Source: Anaeramoeba ignava (lineage: Eukaryota > Metamonada > Anaeramoebidae). From it: a DNA stretch of 64,000 bases. Positions 1 through 12,778 of the stretch are shown piece by piece (position 1 is the first letter of the stretch; every line of letters begins with the position of its first letter). The stretch lies in the NCBI GenBank assembly GCA_028826165.1, contig JAPDFW010000076.1:327501-391500 (forward strand), written 5' to 3'. Below the pieces are notes generated by a model. The model was not told the DNA's origin, did not search any database, and worked only from the letters and a program-made list of their open reading frames with translations. The translations under genes were made by a program, and so were the position numbers.

Positions 1-2275
1 CAAGATAAGGATTTGATTTTGCAATTCTTTCTTTTACTTCTCTTAAATTCTTATTTATAATTTTATTTATAATTTTATTTATAATTTTATTTATAATTTA
101 ATTTATAATTTTATTTATAATTTTATTTATAATTTTATTTATAATTTTATTTATATTTTTATTTATAATTTAATTTATAATTTTATTTATAATTTTATTT
201 ATAATTTTATTTATAATTTTATTTATAATTTTATTTATAATTTAATTTATATTTTTATTTATAATTTTATTTATAATTTTATTTATAATTTAATTTATAA
301 TTTTATTTATAATTTTTATTTATAATTTTATTTATAATTTATTTAAAATTTTATTTATAATTTAATTTATAATTTAATTTATATTTTTATTTATAATTTA
401 TTTTATAATTTAATTTATAATTTAATTTATATTTTAATTTATAATTTTATTTATAATTTTATTTATAATTTAATTTATAATTTTTATTTATAATTTAATT
501 TATAATTTTATTTATAATTTAATTTATAATTTAATTTATTATTTTTATTTATAATTTAATTTATAATTTATTTTATAATTTAATTATAATTTTATTTATA
601 ATTTATTTATAATTTAATTTATTATTTTTATTTATAATTTAATTTATAATTTTATTTATAATTTTATTAATAATTTTATTTATAATTTTATTAATAATTT
701 TTATTTATAATTTTATTTATAATTTTATTTATAATTTTATTTATATTTTTTATTTTTATATTTTTATTTATAATTTTATTTTATAATTTTATTTATAATT
801 TTATTTATAATTTTTATTTATAATTTTATTTATAATTTTAATTTATAATTTTATTTATAATTTTATTTATAATTTAATTTATAATTTTATTTATAATTTA
901 TTTATAATTTTATTTATAATTTTATTTATAATTTAATTTATAATTTTATTTATAATTTAATTTATAATTTTATTTATAATTTAATTTATAATTTAATTTA
1001 TTATTTTATTTATTTATAATTTTAATTTATAATTTATTTTATAATTTAATTTATAATTTTATTTATAATTTATTTTATAATTTTATTTATAATTTAATTT
1101 ATATTTTTAATTTATAATTTAATTTATATTTTTATTTATAATTTAATTTATAATTTAATTTATAATTTTATTTATAATTTTATTTATATTTTAATTTATA
1201 ATTTTATTTATAATTTAATTTATAATTTTATTTTATAATTTTATTTATAATTTAATTTATAATTTTATTTATATTTTTAATTTATAATTTAATTTATAAT
1301 TAATTTATTATTTAATTTATAATTTTATTTATAATTTAATTTATAATTTTATTTATAATTTAATTTATAATTTAATTTATATTTTTATTTATAATTTAAT
1401 TTATAATTTAATTTATATTTTTATTTATAATTTAATTTATAATTTAATTTATAATTTTTATTTATAATTTTATTTATATTTTAATTTATAATTTTATTTA
1501 TAATTTTATTTATAATTTTATTCCAATTTTATTTATAATTTAATTTATAATTTTATTTATAATTTTATTTATAATTTTTATTTATAATTTTATTTATAAT
1601 TTTATTTATAATTTTATTTATAATTTTATTTATAATTTTATTTATAATTTTATTTATAATTTAATTTATAATTTATTTTATATTTTAGTTTATAATTTAA
1701 TTAATAATCTAATTTATATTTTAATTTATAATTTTATTTATAATTTAATTTATAATTTAATTTATAATTTTATTTATAAATTTATTTATAATTTTATTTA
1801 TAATTTAATTTATAATTTAATTTATAATTTATTTTATAATTTTATTTATAATTTAATTTATATTTTAATTTATAATTTATAAAATACAGGAAGCTTTTTG
1901 ATTTTAACAATTTCTTTGATCCATTCATCCATTAAACTTTCAGAATCAAATTTTATAAAAATAGGTGATTTTGATTCATCAGATATAATTGTAATCACAG
2001 AAAATTTTTCATTTGGTTGAAAAGAAATTTCACAAGTTTTCATTTTAATTTCTCCTTTAAGATTTTTATTCTATTTGAAGAAAAAAACTTTTTAAATTGA
2101 TTTTTTTTTTTGACTTTTTTTGCGTTAATAAAAAAAAAACCTTTTTAACAAAATATCTTAAAGTTTGTTTTGTTAAAACAAAATAATGTTTTTTCCAATG
2201 ACTTTGTTTTAAAGAAATTTCATTTTGTTTAATTATTTGTAATTCAAGATAACCTTCAATTAAAATATCTGACAT
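1..2275 (-). CDS. PH-domain protein, 3' end outside window
   Basis: Three exons on the minus strand: 2275-2141, 2070-1888 and 49 to the window edge. All junctions are phase 0 and GT-AG. The first exon starts at an ATG and reads EGYLELQ, then HWKKHYFVLT and LRYF, the usual first strands of a pleckstrin-homology domain. Exon 2 adds LKGEIKM, FSVITI, IFIKFDS and the final helix with the conserved Trp in MDEWIKEI. The PH domain therefore spans about residues 5-105. PH domains bind phosphoinositides or protein partners at membranes. Nothing downstream is visible to say which. The third exon (NLREVKERIAKSNPYL) begins right after the long repeat, which identifies that repeat as an intron. The small intron 2071-2140 is 70 nt. 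Confidence 0.8.
50..1887. repeat. Giant repeat-filled intron of the PH-domain gene
   Basis: About 1.84 kb of a degenerate 12-nt tandem unit, ATAATTTTATTT alternating with ATAATTTAATTT on the plus strand. It is flanked by a GTATTT donor at 1887 and an AG acceptor at 51-50 of the minus-strand PH gene, and the exons on both sides join in phase 0. No open frame or RNA gene is visible inside. Confidence 0.85.
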
Positions 2276-2694
2276 TTATTTAATTGAATAAAGAAAAAGA
2301 AAAATGAAAAAAATGGAAAAAATGAAAATTAAAATTTTTGGAAAAACATTTTTAATTAGATTTTTATTTGAATTTAATTAGATTTAATTAGATTTTTATT
2401 TGAAATTTTATTTGAATTTTTAATTAAATTTTTATTTAGAATCAATAATCCAAATCAAATTTGTAAAAAAAAAAAATTTTTTTCTTATTGAATTGAAATG
2501 GAAAAGAAATCAAAAAAATACAACAAAAAAGTAAAAAGAAAAACAAAGATTTTTTTTGTTTGAAATGATCTAAAAGAAATTGAATGAGTAATTTCTAAAT
2601 GATTTGTAAATTATATTTAATTAAAAAAGAAAAAAAAAAAAGAGGGAAAAAAAATTTTTTTCTCCTTTCTTTGAATTTTCTTTTTTAGATTAAA
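2276..2694. other. Intergenic spacer
   Basis: AT-rich spacer between two minus-strand genes. It serves as the upstream region of the PH gene and the downstream region of the gene at 2695-3918. It has poly(A)/poly(T) runs and short ATTTAATTAGA-like repeats. I see no coding or RNA signal. Confidence 0.6.
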
Positions 2695-3918
2695 TTACAA
2701 ATTGATTGAAGGTTGTGGATTTTTTGGTTTTTCAAAAGTTATTTTGCCATGTTGATGAGAAGTAATATTAATCATTTTCATTGTGCGACTAAAAAAACCA
2801 ACAATTCCTCTTCTTGTATTACGCCAATGTTTTGTTTTTACAATTTTAGAATTACCACGTGGCGCTTTACTTTTTTTTTCACCTTTTTTGCCTTGGATTT
2901 GAAGTAAAATTTTAATAACATCGTTATGGATTTCAACGTGATCTGGAACAATCCCTTTTTTCACAAACATTTTGTATGTTTTGCTTTCCCATCCATTGAA
3001 TAAAGAGGGGTGATGTTTGGCTAGTTTGTCGAGTCTTTCACCAATTTTTGTAACTGGTTTGCGAAGAAATTCTTCTAATTCTTGAAGATCATTTGAGTTT
3101 GGATTTTGATTTGGATTTGTTTTTGATTTGTTTGATTTTTGCTTTTTGTTTTTTCTTTTTTTTCTTGATGGTTTGCTTGGCAAACTAGGATTGACGGTTA
3201 ATTTTTTTTGATTATTTGATTTATTTGGATTATTTGATTTATTTGGATTATTTGGATTATTTGGATTATTTGGATTATTTAGATTATTTTGATTTATTTG
3301 ATTTATTTGATTTAATTCATCAAATTGATTTATTTGATTCAATTCATTCAATTCATTAAATTGATTAAATTGATTTATTTGATTTATTTGATTTAATTGA
3401 TTAAATTCACTAAATTGATTTAATTCATCAAATTGATTTAATTGATTTAATTGATTTAATTGATTTAATAAACTAAATTCATTCATTTCATCATATTCCA
3501 TTTCACCGATCTCATAGTCCTCAAATTTTTCACCATCTCCATCTTCTTCTCTGTCGTTTTTCTCAACACTCATCCATCTAGAACTTCGTGTTTTCTCATT
3601 TCTCTTTTCATAACTATCATTTTGCAAATATCTTTGACAGCTACGCATTTCCTTTTTGTTTTGACAACCAAAATTTTCAAAATATTGATGACAGCTAGTT
3701 TGTCCATTTTGGATTTGACAGCTATCCAAGTTTTGTTTCATTTGAAAAGCAGTTTCATTTGGATCTTTTTCATGGGCAATAGTTCGAATTTGTGGTGTTT
3801 CCAAGTCACGATAAAAAAGATGAACTTGTTCTTGATATCCACGTGGTTCAAGTTCTTCAGCAAATAGTAATTCTGGGTGTAAAATGATATGATCTTTTTG
3901 GCAAAGTGGGTTAATCAT
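2695..3918 (-). CDS. N-rich hypothetical protein, basic C-terminus
   Basis: A 407-residue uninterrupted frame with an ATG start at 3918 and a TAA stop. The N-terminal ~120 residues are complex sequence (MINPLCQKDHIILHPELLFA, then several Cys). An acidic stretch follows at about 120-150. Next comes an Asn/Leu/Gln/Phe repeat (LNQLNQ, then NPNNPN and NPNKSN) at about 150-240, then a Lys/Arg-rich segment. The C-terminal ~130 residues are again complex and basic, with a helical stretch FLRKPVTKIGERLDKLAKHH and the motif KHWRNTRRGIVGFF. The basic C-terminus would suit nucleic-acid binding, but that is only an inference. I do not recognise a family. The clear codon periodicity and complex ends argue it is a real gene. 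No intron is evident. Confidence 0.7.
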   Translation of the reverse strand: MINPLCQKDHIILHPELLFAEELEPRGYQEQVHLFYRDLETPQIRTIAHEKDPNETAFQMKQNLDSCQIQNGQTSCHQYFENFGCQNKKEMRSCQRYLQNDSYEKRNEKTRSSRWMSVEKNDREEDGDGEKFEDYEIGEMEYDEMNEFSLLNQLNQLNQLNQFDELNQFSEFNQLNQINQINQFNQFNELNELNQINQFDELNQINQINQNNLNNPNNPNNPNNPNKSNNPNKSNNQKKLTVNPSLPSKPSRKKRKNKKQKSNKSKTNPNQNPNSNDLQELEEFLRKPVTKIGERLDKLAKHHPSLFNGWESKTYKMFVKKGIVPDHVEIHNDVIKILLQIQGKKGEKKSKAPRGNSKIVKTKHWRNTRRGIVGFFSRTMKMINITSHQHGKITFEKPKNPQPSINL

Positions 3919-6216
3919 GTTTTGGATCGCTAATTTAAGTATTAATTTAGATTATTTTTTTTTTTAAGATTAAATTAATTTATGATTATTTTTTAATTTT
4001 TATTTTTTTTTGATGATCGAGAAAAAAAAATGAATTTGAAAAAAAATTGTAAAAAAAAATGTGAGTTAGTCAATAATAATAATTTTTAATTCGATTTATT
4101 TTGATTTGATTATTTTTAGGTTTTTTTATTTAAAAAAATTTTTTTTTTTTTTGAATTGAAAATTTAATTTAAAAAAATTTTTTTTAAATAAAGATATTTA
4201 AAAATAAAAGCAAAAAAAAAAAATAAGTAAATTTTTATAAAATTGTAAAATAATTAAAAAAAATAATAAAATAAAAAGGATTTAATAAAGAATTTGTTTT
4301 CAAAATTAAATTAATAAATATTTACTTTTTTAAAAAAGAAAAATTTTAACAGTAAAAAATAGAAAAAAAAACAACAACAAAAAAAAACAAAATTTGGAAA
4401 GGAAAGAAAAGAAAGAGAGAAATGAGAAAATAAAAATAAAAAAATTTTTTAAAATAAAAAAAAAAAACAAAAATAAAAATAAAAAAAATTAAATAAAATT
4501 AACAGATTTTGTGACAAATTGAATTGAAATGAATTGAAATCAAATTAAATTTTGAATTAAACTTTAATTTAAAAAAGAAAAAAAAAAAAGATCAAACAAA
4601 ACAAAAAAGAAAGAAAAAAAAAATTTTTTTGTTCTGTTTTTTCTTTTTAATAAAGAAATCATTCATTTGGAATCAAATTTGTTACAATATCGATCAATTA
4701 AATTATTTATTTTATCTTTTTATTTTATATTTTATTAATTAAAATCGTTTAAAATGAGTTGGAAAAGTCAAAAAAAATTTTTTTTTTATTTTAATTAATT
4801 TTAAATTAAAAAAATTAAAAAAAAAAAAAAATTTTTAAATTAATTAAATTTTTGGATAATGATTTCTTTTAATAAAAAAAATTAAATTAAATTAATAAAA
4901 TAAATAAGTTTTTAAATAGAAGTTGAAATTTTTTAATTGATATTCTTAATTTAATAGTTAAAAATTAAAAGTAAGTAAATAAATTAATTAATTTTTAAAT
5001 AAAAGATCAATATAATAAGAGTCTATCTTTATTAATAAACTATAGATTCTCAGTTTAAAAATTGATCAAAATTATTAATTAAATTAAAAATTTTTTGCCT
5101 GTTTTCTCTCTTTTTTTTTTTATTTAAATTCTTTATTAAATTTAATTAAACATAATTTGGAAAAGGGGTCTTTTAATAATTAATCTGTTTTAAAATTGTT
5201 TCTAAATTTATTTTTAAAACTGTTTTTATTAAATTTGTTTTTCTTTTTTTTTTTTTTACTATATTTTTTTAAGTCAAATTACTTATTTATTAATTTGGAA
5301 TAAAAAAAAGCAAAAAATTATTTTTATTCCTTTTAAATAAAATAAGGTTATTTTAATGGAAACTTTTTATTAAATTAATTTAATTTTAAACTTATTTAGA
5401 AGAATCAATTACTGATCGCCATTTATTTTTATTTTCCTTTTTTTTAAATAAGAAACAATTTATTTTTAATTTTAAAAATGCGATCGGTTAATATTTTAGT
5501 ATTTATTTTTTAATTTTCGCCTTGAAAAATTTTAAATTTAAATTAAAAATAAAAATTTATAATTAATTTATAAAGATTTATTCTTCATAATTTATTTAAT
5601 TACAATTACAATTTTATTTATAAAAAAAATTTTTTTCTTTTTGTTTTCTTTTTTTGTTTTCTTTTTGGAAAATAAAATTGTCCAAATATAATCTTTTAGA
5701 TTAAAATTATCCCCCTCTTTTCTTTTGTAAAATTTAAATTTAAAAATATCTTTTTTTTTAATACCTTTTCTATTAAAAATAAGTATTAATTTTTATTTAA
5801 AATTTTTCAAAGTTTTTATTTTATTGTTTATCTTAATATTTTACTTTAAAATTTTTCAATAAAAAAAAAAAATTTTTTTGATCAATTTTTTTATTTGTTT
5901 ATTTATAAAATTAAAATTAAAATTAAATTTAAAATTAAAATTAAAATTAAAATTAAATTTAAAATTAAAATTAAAATTAAAATTAAATTTAAAATTAAAA
6001 TTAAAATTAAAATTTTTTTCTTTTTTTAAAAAGGAAGATCCTTTCCAAAAAGATAAAGAAGGAAAAAAAAGAAACGTTTCAAGATCTTTAAATAAAAAAA
6101 AAAAATTTAAAATTAAAAAAGAGAATTAAAAAAGAATTCATTTGAAAGAAAGAAAGAAAGAAAGAAAGAAAGAAAAAGGAAAATCAAACAATTAAAAAAA
6201 AGAAAAGAAAATAAAA
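3919..6216. other. Long AT-rich intergenic region
   Basis: About 2.3 kb of mainly A/T sequence with homopolymer runs and no credible coding frame. Near 5905-6013 there is a short tandem array built of AAAATT hexamers, and at about 6140-6177 a (GAAA)n microsatellite. It separates two minus-strand genes, so it would hold the promoter of the gene ending at 2695 and the 3' flank of the gene ending at 6217. Confidence 0.55.
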
Positions 6217-9200
6217 TTAATTTCGATCATTTTTTGATTCTTTTTGATTTTGATTTTGATTATTATGATTATTATTAATTTGAGAAGAATTCCAGAAAAT
6301 AAAATCGCAATTTTCAGCAATAGTCACTAAAACAATAGTATTTGATTTAATTTCAGGATCAATATCTGCATAAGCTTTTTCGAGAGATTCAGCAGCTTGA
6401 GAGTTAATTGCCCAAATGTGAAGAATTTGTTTTTTGAATTTAGGTTTTATTGCTAATTTTGTTGAAGCAATTACTCCTTCTAATTTTTTTTTCAAAAGTC
6501 GCTTTGCATCTTCTTCAGTGTAAGGTGAATTTGGTGGATATTTCATTGCTCGTGTCACACTCACTCCAAAATTTGTATCATGAATTTTAACTGCATAATC
6601 GGTGATTTTTCCTGTTGGGTAATAGATAATTTCCTATTTACAATTTAATATTTAATATATATTTAATTTATATTTAATTTATATTTAATTTATATTTAAT
6701 TAATATTTAATATTTAATTTATATTTAATTAATATTTAATTTATATTTAATTTATAATTAATATTTAATATATATTTAATTTATATTTAATTTATATTTA
6801 ATATTTAATTTATATTTAATTTATATTTAATATTTAATTTATATTTAATTTATATTTAATTTATATTTAATTTATATTTAATTAATATTTAATTTATATT
6901 TAATATTTAATTTATATTTAATATTTAATTTATATTTAATATATATATATTTAATATTTAATTTATATTTAATTTTATATTTAATTTATATTTAATATTT
7001 AATTTATATTTAATATTTAATTTAATATTTAATTTTTATATTTAATATTTAATTTATATTTAATATTTAATTAATATTTAATTTAATTAATATTTAATTT
7101 AATATTTAATTTATATTTAATTAATATTTAATTTATATTTAATATTTAATTTATATTTAATATTTAATTTATATTTAATATTTAATTTATATTTAATATT
7201 TAATTTATATTTAATATTTAATTTATATTTAATTTATATTTAATTTATATTTAATTAATTTATATTTAATTTATATTTAATTTATTTATATTTAATATTT
7301 AATTTATATTTAATTTATATTTAATTTATATTTAATTTTATATTTAATTTATATTTAATTTATATTTAATTTATATTTAATTTATATTTAATTTATATTT
7401 TAATTTTATATTTAATTTATATTTAATTTATATTTAATTTATATTTAATTTATATTTAATTTATATTTGTTTTTATATTTAATTTATATATTTAATTTAT
7501 ATTTAATATTTTTAATTTTATTTAATTTATATTTAATTTATATTTAATTTTATTTAATTTATATTTAATTTATATTTAATTTATATTTAATTTATATTTA
7601 ATTTATATTTAATTTATATTTAATTTATATTTTAATTTTATATTTAATTTTATATTTAATTTATATTTAATTTATATTTAATATTTAATTTTATTTATTT
7701 AATATTTAATATTTAATTTATATTTAATTTATATTTAATATTTTAATTTATATTTTAATTTATATTTAATATTTAATTTATATTTAATATTTAATATTTA
7801 ATTTTAATTTATATTTAATATTTTAATTTATATTTTATTTTTAATATTTAATTTTATTTTGAATTATATTTAATTAATATTTAATATTTAATTTATATTT
7901 AATTTTTAATATTTATTTATTTAATATTTAATTTATATTTAATTTATATTTAATTTATATTTATATTTAATATTTAATTTATATTTAATTTTATTTATTT
8001 TTATTTTATTTAATATTTAATTTTATATTTAATTAATATTTAATTTATTTAATTTTGGTTTATATTTGGTTTATATTTATATTTTAATATTTAATTTATA
8101 TTTATTTAATTTATATTTAATTTTATATTTAATTAATTTATATTTAATTTATATTTAATATTTAATTTATATTTAATTTATATTTAATTTATATTTAATT
8201 TTATATTTAATTTATATTTGTATTTAATTAATATTTAATTTATATTTAATTAATATTTAATTAATATTTAATATTTATATTTAATATTTAATATTTAATA
8301 TTTAATTAATATTTAATTAATATTTAATTTATATTTAATATTTAATTTAATATTTAATATTTAATTTTATTTTAATATTTATTTTAATATTTAATATTTA
8401 ATTTATATTTAATATTTAATTAATATTTAATATTTAATTTATATTTAATTTATATTTAATATATATTTAATTTATATTTAATATTTAATATATTTAATTT
8501 ATATTTAATTTATATTTAATATTTAATTTATATTTAATTTATATTTAATATTTAATATTTAATTAATATTTAATTTATAATTAATATTTAATATTTAATA
8601 TTTAATTTATATTTAATATTTAATATTTAATTTATATTTAATATTTAATATTTAATTAATATTTAATATTTAATATTTAATTTATATTTAATTTATATTT
8701 AATATTTAATTTATATTTAATATTTAATTTATATTTATATTTTATATTTTAATATTTAATTTTATTTATATATTTAATATTTAATTTATATTTATATTTA
8801 TATTTTATATTTAATTTATATTTTAATATTTAATATTTAATTTATATTTAATTTATATTTAATATTTAATTTATATTTAATTAATTAATATTTAATTAAT
8901 ATTTAATTTTTAATTAATATTTATTTAATTTATATTTAATATTTAATAATTAATTTATATTTAATTTATATTTAATATATATATTTAGTTTATATTTAGT
9001 TTATATTTAATATATATATTTAATTTATATTTAATTAATATTTAATTTATATTTAGTTTATATTTAATTTATATTTAATATTTAATTTATATTTAATATT
9101 TAATTTATATTTAATTTATATTTAATTTATATTTAATTACCATTTCAGTTGCGAGTAATTTTGAATTAAATGATCGAAATAAAATTTCATTTGATAAAGT

Positions 9201-9575
9201 TTCACTGATAATTGAATTTCCACCTGCATTTGGAGTATTTAAAATTTTGAGAGAACTAATTAATTAAAAAAAAAAGGAAAAATAAAAATAAAAAAGAATT
9301 CTCATTATTTTAAGAATAACGTTATTATAATTTTTTTAAAGAATAAATATTTACTCAGAACATAAATTCATGTCTTGAAATGAAACATTTGTTTGAAAAG
9401 AATGAATAAAAAATGCAGGAGAATTTTTGTTAAGTAAAGCTTTTGAAAATTCAGGTTCAAGTTCATCATTTAAAATAAAATCTGTTTGAAACTTTTCTTT
9501 CTCTTGTAAAGAAGAAGAAGTAGAAGAAAAAAAAGAAAGAAAAGCTTTTGCTAATTCGTACTATCCAGTTTTCAT
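6217..9575 (-). CDS. Conserved protein of unknown function
   Basis: Three exons can be assembled on the minus strand: about 9575-9355, 9255-9141 and 6633-6217. The junctions are phase 2 (99-nt intron) and phase 0 (2.5-kb intron). The product reads NAGGNSIISETLSNEILFR, KLLATEMEIIYYPTGKITDY, then GVSVTRAMKYP, EEDAKRLLKKKLEGVIAST and SNTIVLVTIAEN, and ends in an Asn/Gln tail. The dense non-repetitive sequence and exact phase matches across introns indicate a real, conserved globular protein. I cannot name the family. The start is uncertain. The only nearby ATG (9575) gives Met-Lys-Thr-Gly followed by an in-frame TAG at 9563-9561 and then YELAKAFLSFF. Either TAG belongs to an intron acceptor (AG before TAC) with an unseen first exon, or codon 5 is a nonsense change. 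Confidence 0.7.
6634..9140. repeat. 2.5-kb repeat intron
   Basis: An intron of the minus-strand gene (GTAATT donor at 9140, AG acceptor at 6635-6634) filled with irregular tandem units TATTTAATTTA / ATATTTAATT. It splits the codons for ATEM and EIIYY in phase 0. It contains nothing else recognisable and is the largest intron in the window. Confidence 0.8.
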
Positions 9576-9927
9576 AATAATAAAAAAAAAGAAAAATGAA
9601 AAATTAAAAAAATTAAATAAAAAATAAAATAATTAAAAAAGGAGAAAAAAAAAAGAGGAAAAATTATTTTAATTATTTTTTTTTTATTTTTATTTTTTGG
9701 ATTTTAATTTTCATTTTTTTTTAATTTTTTAATCTTTCATTTTTTTTCTTTTTACTTGCTTTTATAATTTTTTTTTTTCTTTCTTTCTTTCTTTGTTAAA
9801 TTTTTTGCTTTTAACTTTTTTTAAATTTTTTTTTTGCTTCTCTTTCTTTTTGTCTATTAAAAAAAAAAATAAAAAAATCATTTAAAGGAAACTAAAACGA
9901 TTCTAAACAGAAGAGATTAATAAAGGA
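9576..9927. promoter_or_regulatory. Divergent intergenic region
   Basis: About 350 nt between two divergently transcribed genes (minus gene ending its 5' side at 9575, plus gene starting at 9928). It is dominated by T-rich sequence on the right and A-rich sequence on the left, including TTTCTTTCTTTC runs. It must hold both promoters unless the minus gene has an extra first exon here. No specific element is identified. Confidence 0.4.
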
Positions 9928-12778
9928 ATGAGTTTAAACAACGCAATGGAAGATGAAAAAATGATAAAAGATGAAAAAGAAATTGATAAAATAATAATAA
10001 AAAAACAAAAACCAAAAATTCAAGTTGAAAATTTAAATGAATCAAATAAAAATCAGAAAAATCGAATTTTTCTAAATGAATCACAAATGAATCAAATTTT
10101 AATGGATCCAAAACCAAATCAAAATCAAAATCAAAATCAAAATGAAAATCAAAATCAAAATCAAAATCAAAATCAAATTCAAAATCAAAATGAAAATGAA
10201 AATGAAAATCAAAATCAAAATCAAATTCAAAATCAAAATCAAAATGAAAATCAAAATCAAATTCAAAATCAAATTCAAAATCAAAATCAAAATCAAAATC
10301 AAAATCAAATTCAAAATCAAAACCAAAATCAAAACCAAAATCAAAATCAAATTCAATATCAAAATCAAAATCAATATCAAAATCAAAATCAATATCAAAA
10401 TCAAAATCAAATTCAATATCAAAATCAAAATCAATATCAAAATCAAAATCAAAATCAATATCAAAATCAAAACCAATATCATCATCCAAATGCAATCAAA
10501 ATTCAAGATCAAAATCAAAAAGGGATTTTTTTTCAACATAAAGAAACTGATGATTCAAGAGCACAAATGCAAAATTTAAGCTTTTTCGATAACATTTCAT
10601 CCAGATTAGCGAAATCACTAAGTCCAAACAGCATGTATTCACAATTTAAATTATCACAATCACTTGAAGACAAACTCAAATTATACACATCAAGAAATAT
10701 TGAAATGAAAACACCACAAAATACACAAAGTTTCCCACGTTCAGGAAGTTTAGGAAGTTTTGGGACAATTCAAAATCATTTGAGGACACAAGAACCACAA
10801 TATTTCCAAACAACACTTAAAAACGAACCAAGATCAGTTCCCAATTTGAATATGTTATGGACAGAACAAAAAATGATGAATCGAAAAGAAAATGAAAATT
10901 TAAAAATGAATATGAATGTAAATATGAATCCGAATATGAATCCAAATATGAATCCAAATATTAATCCAAATATGAATCCAAATATTAATCCAAATATTAA
11001 TCCAAATATGAATCCAAATATGAATCCAAATATGAATCAAAATATGAATCAAAATATGAATCAAAATATGAATCAAAATATTAATCAAAATATGAATCCA
11101 AATATGAATCCAAATATTAATCCAAATATGAATCCAAATATGAACCCAAATATGAACCCAAATATTAATCCAAATATTAATCAAAGACAAGCTTTTATGT
11201 CTTATGAATTCCCCCAAAATCGTCATCAACCAATCACATCTTCTTCACTTCCCTATTTCTCAAATCTTCGGAATGAAAAATTTTCACATTTATCAGAATC
11301 ACTTCCAAAAGAAACATTCATGACATCACCAAACCAACAATCATATTTTCGGACATTTTCACCAATAACAAACGGACAAAAAACATATCCAAACTTGAGC
11401 AACATGAACATAGGGGTGAATATACAAGCACCACAAGCAATGAAACCATTCAAAACAAGGAATTCACAACAAAAATTTTCATATTCAACAGAAGATGATT
11501 TGAATCTTGAAGAAATTCAAGAGAAAAACGAGCCGAATATTGAGTACAATTTCCAGAACTCTGATTGGTATCAAGTTGAGTTTAAATCTGGACGGCGTGA
11601 TTTATATTATTGTCACCGTTCAATGAAGATGGTAAATAATGATTTTGTGATTGTCGAAGCAGATCGCGGTCACGATTTGGGAAGAGTCGCTTCCTTTGTC
11701 TCTTTCGAAGAACTTGAGGCTGGTTTGGATTCTGATGTTGATGATTCTTTGTTTGATGATAAGATGAGAATCATTAGAAAGGCCACTGATGCTGAAATTA
11801 ATCAATTGAAATCAAAAATGGAGGATGAAAAAAATGCTTTGATTGTTTGTCGAAATAAAGTTACTCAACGTAATTTACCAATGAAGGTAATTTTGATATT
11901 TGAGTTGAAATTTAAAATAATTCAAATCAAATCAAAATAATTCAAATCAAAATAATTTAAATTAAATAATTTCAAATTAAATTAAATAATTCAAAATAAT
12001 TCAAATAAAATCCAAAAATAATTTCAAATCAAAATAATCCAAATTAAATAATTCAAAATAATTTAAATTAAATTAAATAATTCAATCCAATTCAAAATAA
12101 TTTAAATTAAATAATTTAAATTAAATAATTCAATCCAATTCAAAATAATTTAAATTAAATAATTCAAATAAAATCCAAAAATAATTCAATCCAAATCAAA
12201 ATAATTCAAATTAAATAATTCAAAATAATTTAAATTAAATTAAATAATTCAATCCAATTCAATCCAATTCAATCCAATTCAAAATAAATTAAATTAAATA
12301 ATTCAAATAAAATAATTCAATCCAAATCAAAATAATCCAAATTAAATAATTCAATCCAATTCAATCCAATTCAAATTAAATAATTCAAATAAAATAATTC
12401 AATCCAAATCAAAATAATTTAAATAAAATAATTCAATCCAAATCAAAATAATTCAAATTAAATAATTCAAAATAATTCAAATAAAATAATCCAAAAATAA
12501 ATTAAATAATTCAAATAATTAAATTGAAAAAAATCCAAAAAAAAACTCAATAATTCAAATTAAATTGAAAAAAATTCAATCCAATCCAAATTAATTAATA
12601 CTTCAAAATATTTTGATTTGTTTAGGTTTTTGATGCAGAATTTCAATTTGATCGAAAGAAATTAACCTTTTATTTCTCTGCAAACTCAAGAATTGACTTT
12701 AGAGAGCTTGTTAGAGATTTGTTTAAAATTCATAAAACAAGAATATGGATGAAACAAATAGAAACAAAAGATAATTAA
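9928..12778 (+). CDS. PSP1 C-terminal domain protein with N/Q and MNPN repeats
   Basis: Two exons, 9928-11886 and 12626-12778, joined in phase 0 (AAG|GTAATT ... TTTAG|GTT), giving about 703 residues. The N-terminal half is low complexity: Asn-Gln repeats at about residues 68-185 and Met-Asn-Pro-Asn repeats at about 325-415. The C-terminal ~150 residues form a PSP1 domain: [40 protein letters not shown] and [21 protein letters not shown], then [23 protein letters not shown]1 takes its name from a yeast suppressor of DNA polymerase alpha mutations. Bacterial relatives and trypanosomatid RNA-binding proteins carry the same domain, so a role in RNA/protein assemblies is possible but not shown here. 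The highly conserved end of the domain lies in exon 2, which proves the intron. Confidence 0.9.
11887..12625. repeat. Repeat-filled intron of the PSP1 gene
   Basis: About 740 nt of tandem degenerate units such as AATTCAAATCAAAATA and AATTCAATCC between a GTAATT donor and a TTTAG acceptor. Translation of the first exon runs on for 17 codons before a stop, so the frame alone would mislead. The domain continues only after 12626. Confidence 0.85.

Noticed and set aside
1-1880. Possible CRISPR-like or centromeric array
   Set aside because: The units are 12 nt with no spacers, and exons of one gene flank the array in phase, so it is an intron.
5878-6129. 83-residue frame Lys-Leu/Asn-Leu
   Set aside because: It arises from an AAAATT array followed by A-runs. 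No start context, no complex sequence.
9917-10579. Long open frames of Asp-Phe, Ile-Leu and Lys-Ile dipeptides
   Set aside because: These are other-frame readings of the AAAATC hexamer tract of the PSP1 gene. A 6-nt repeat without stops is open in many frames.
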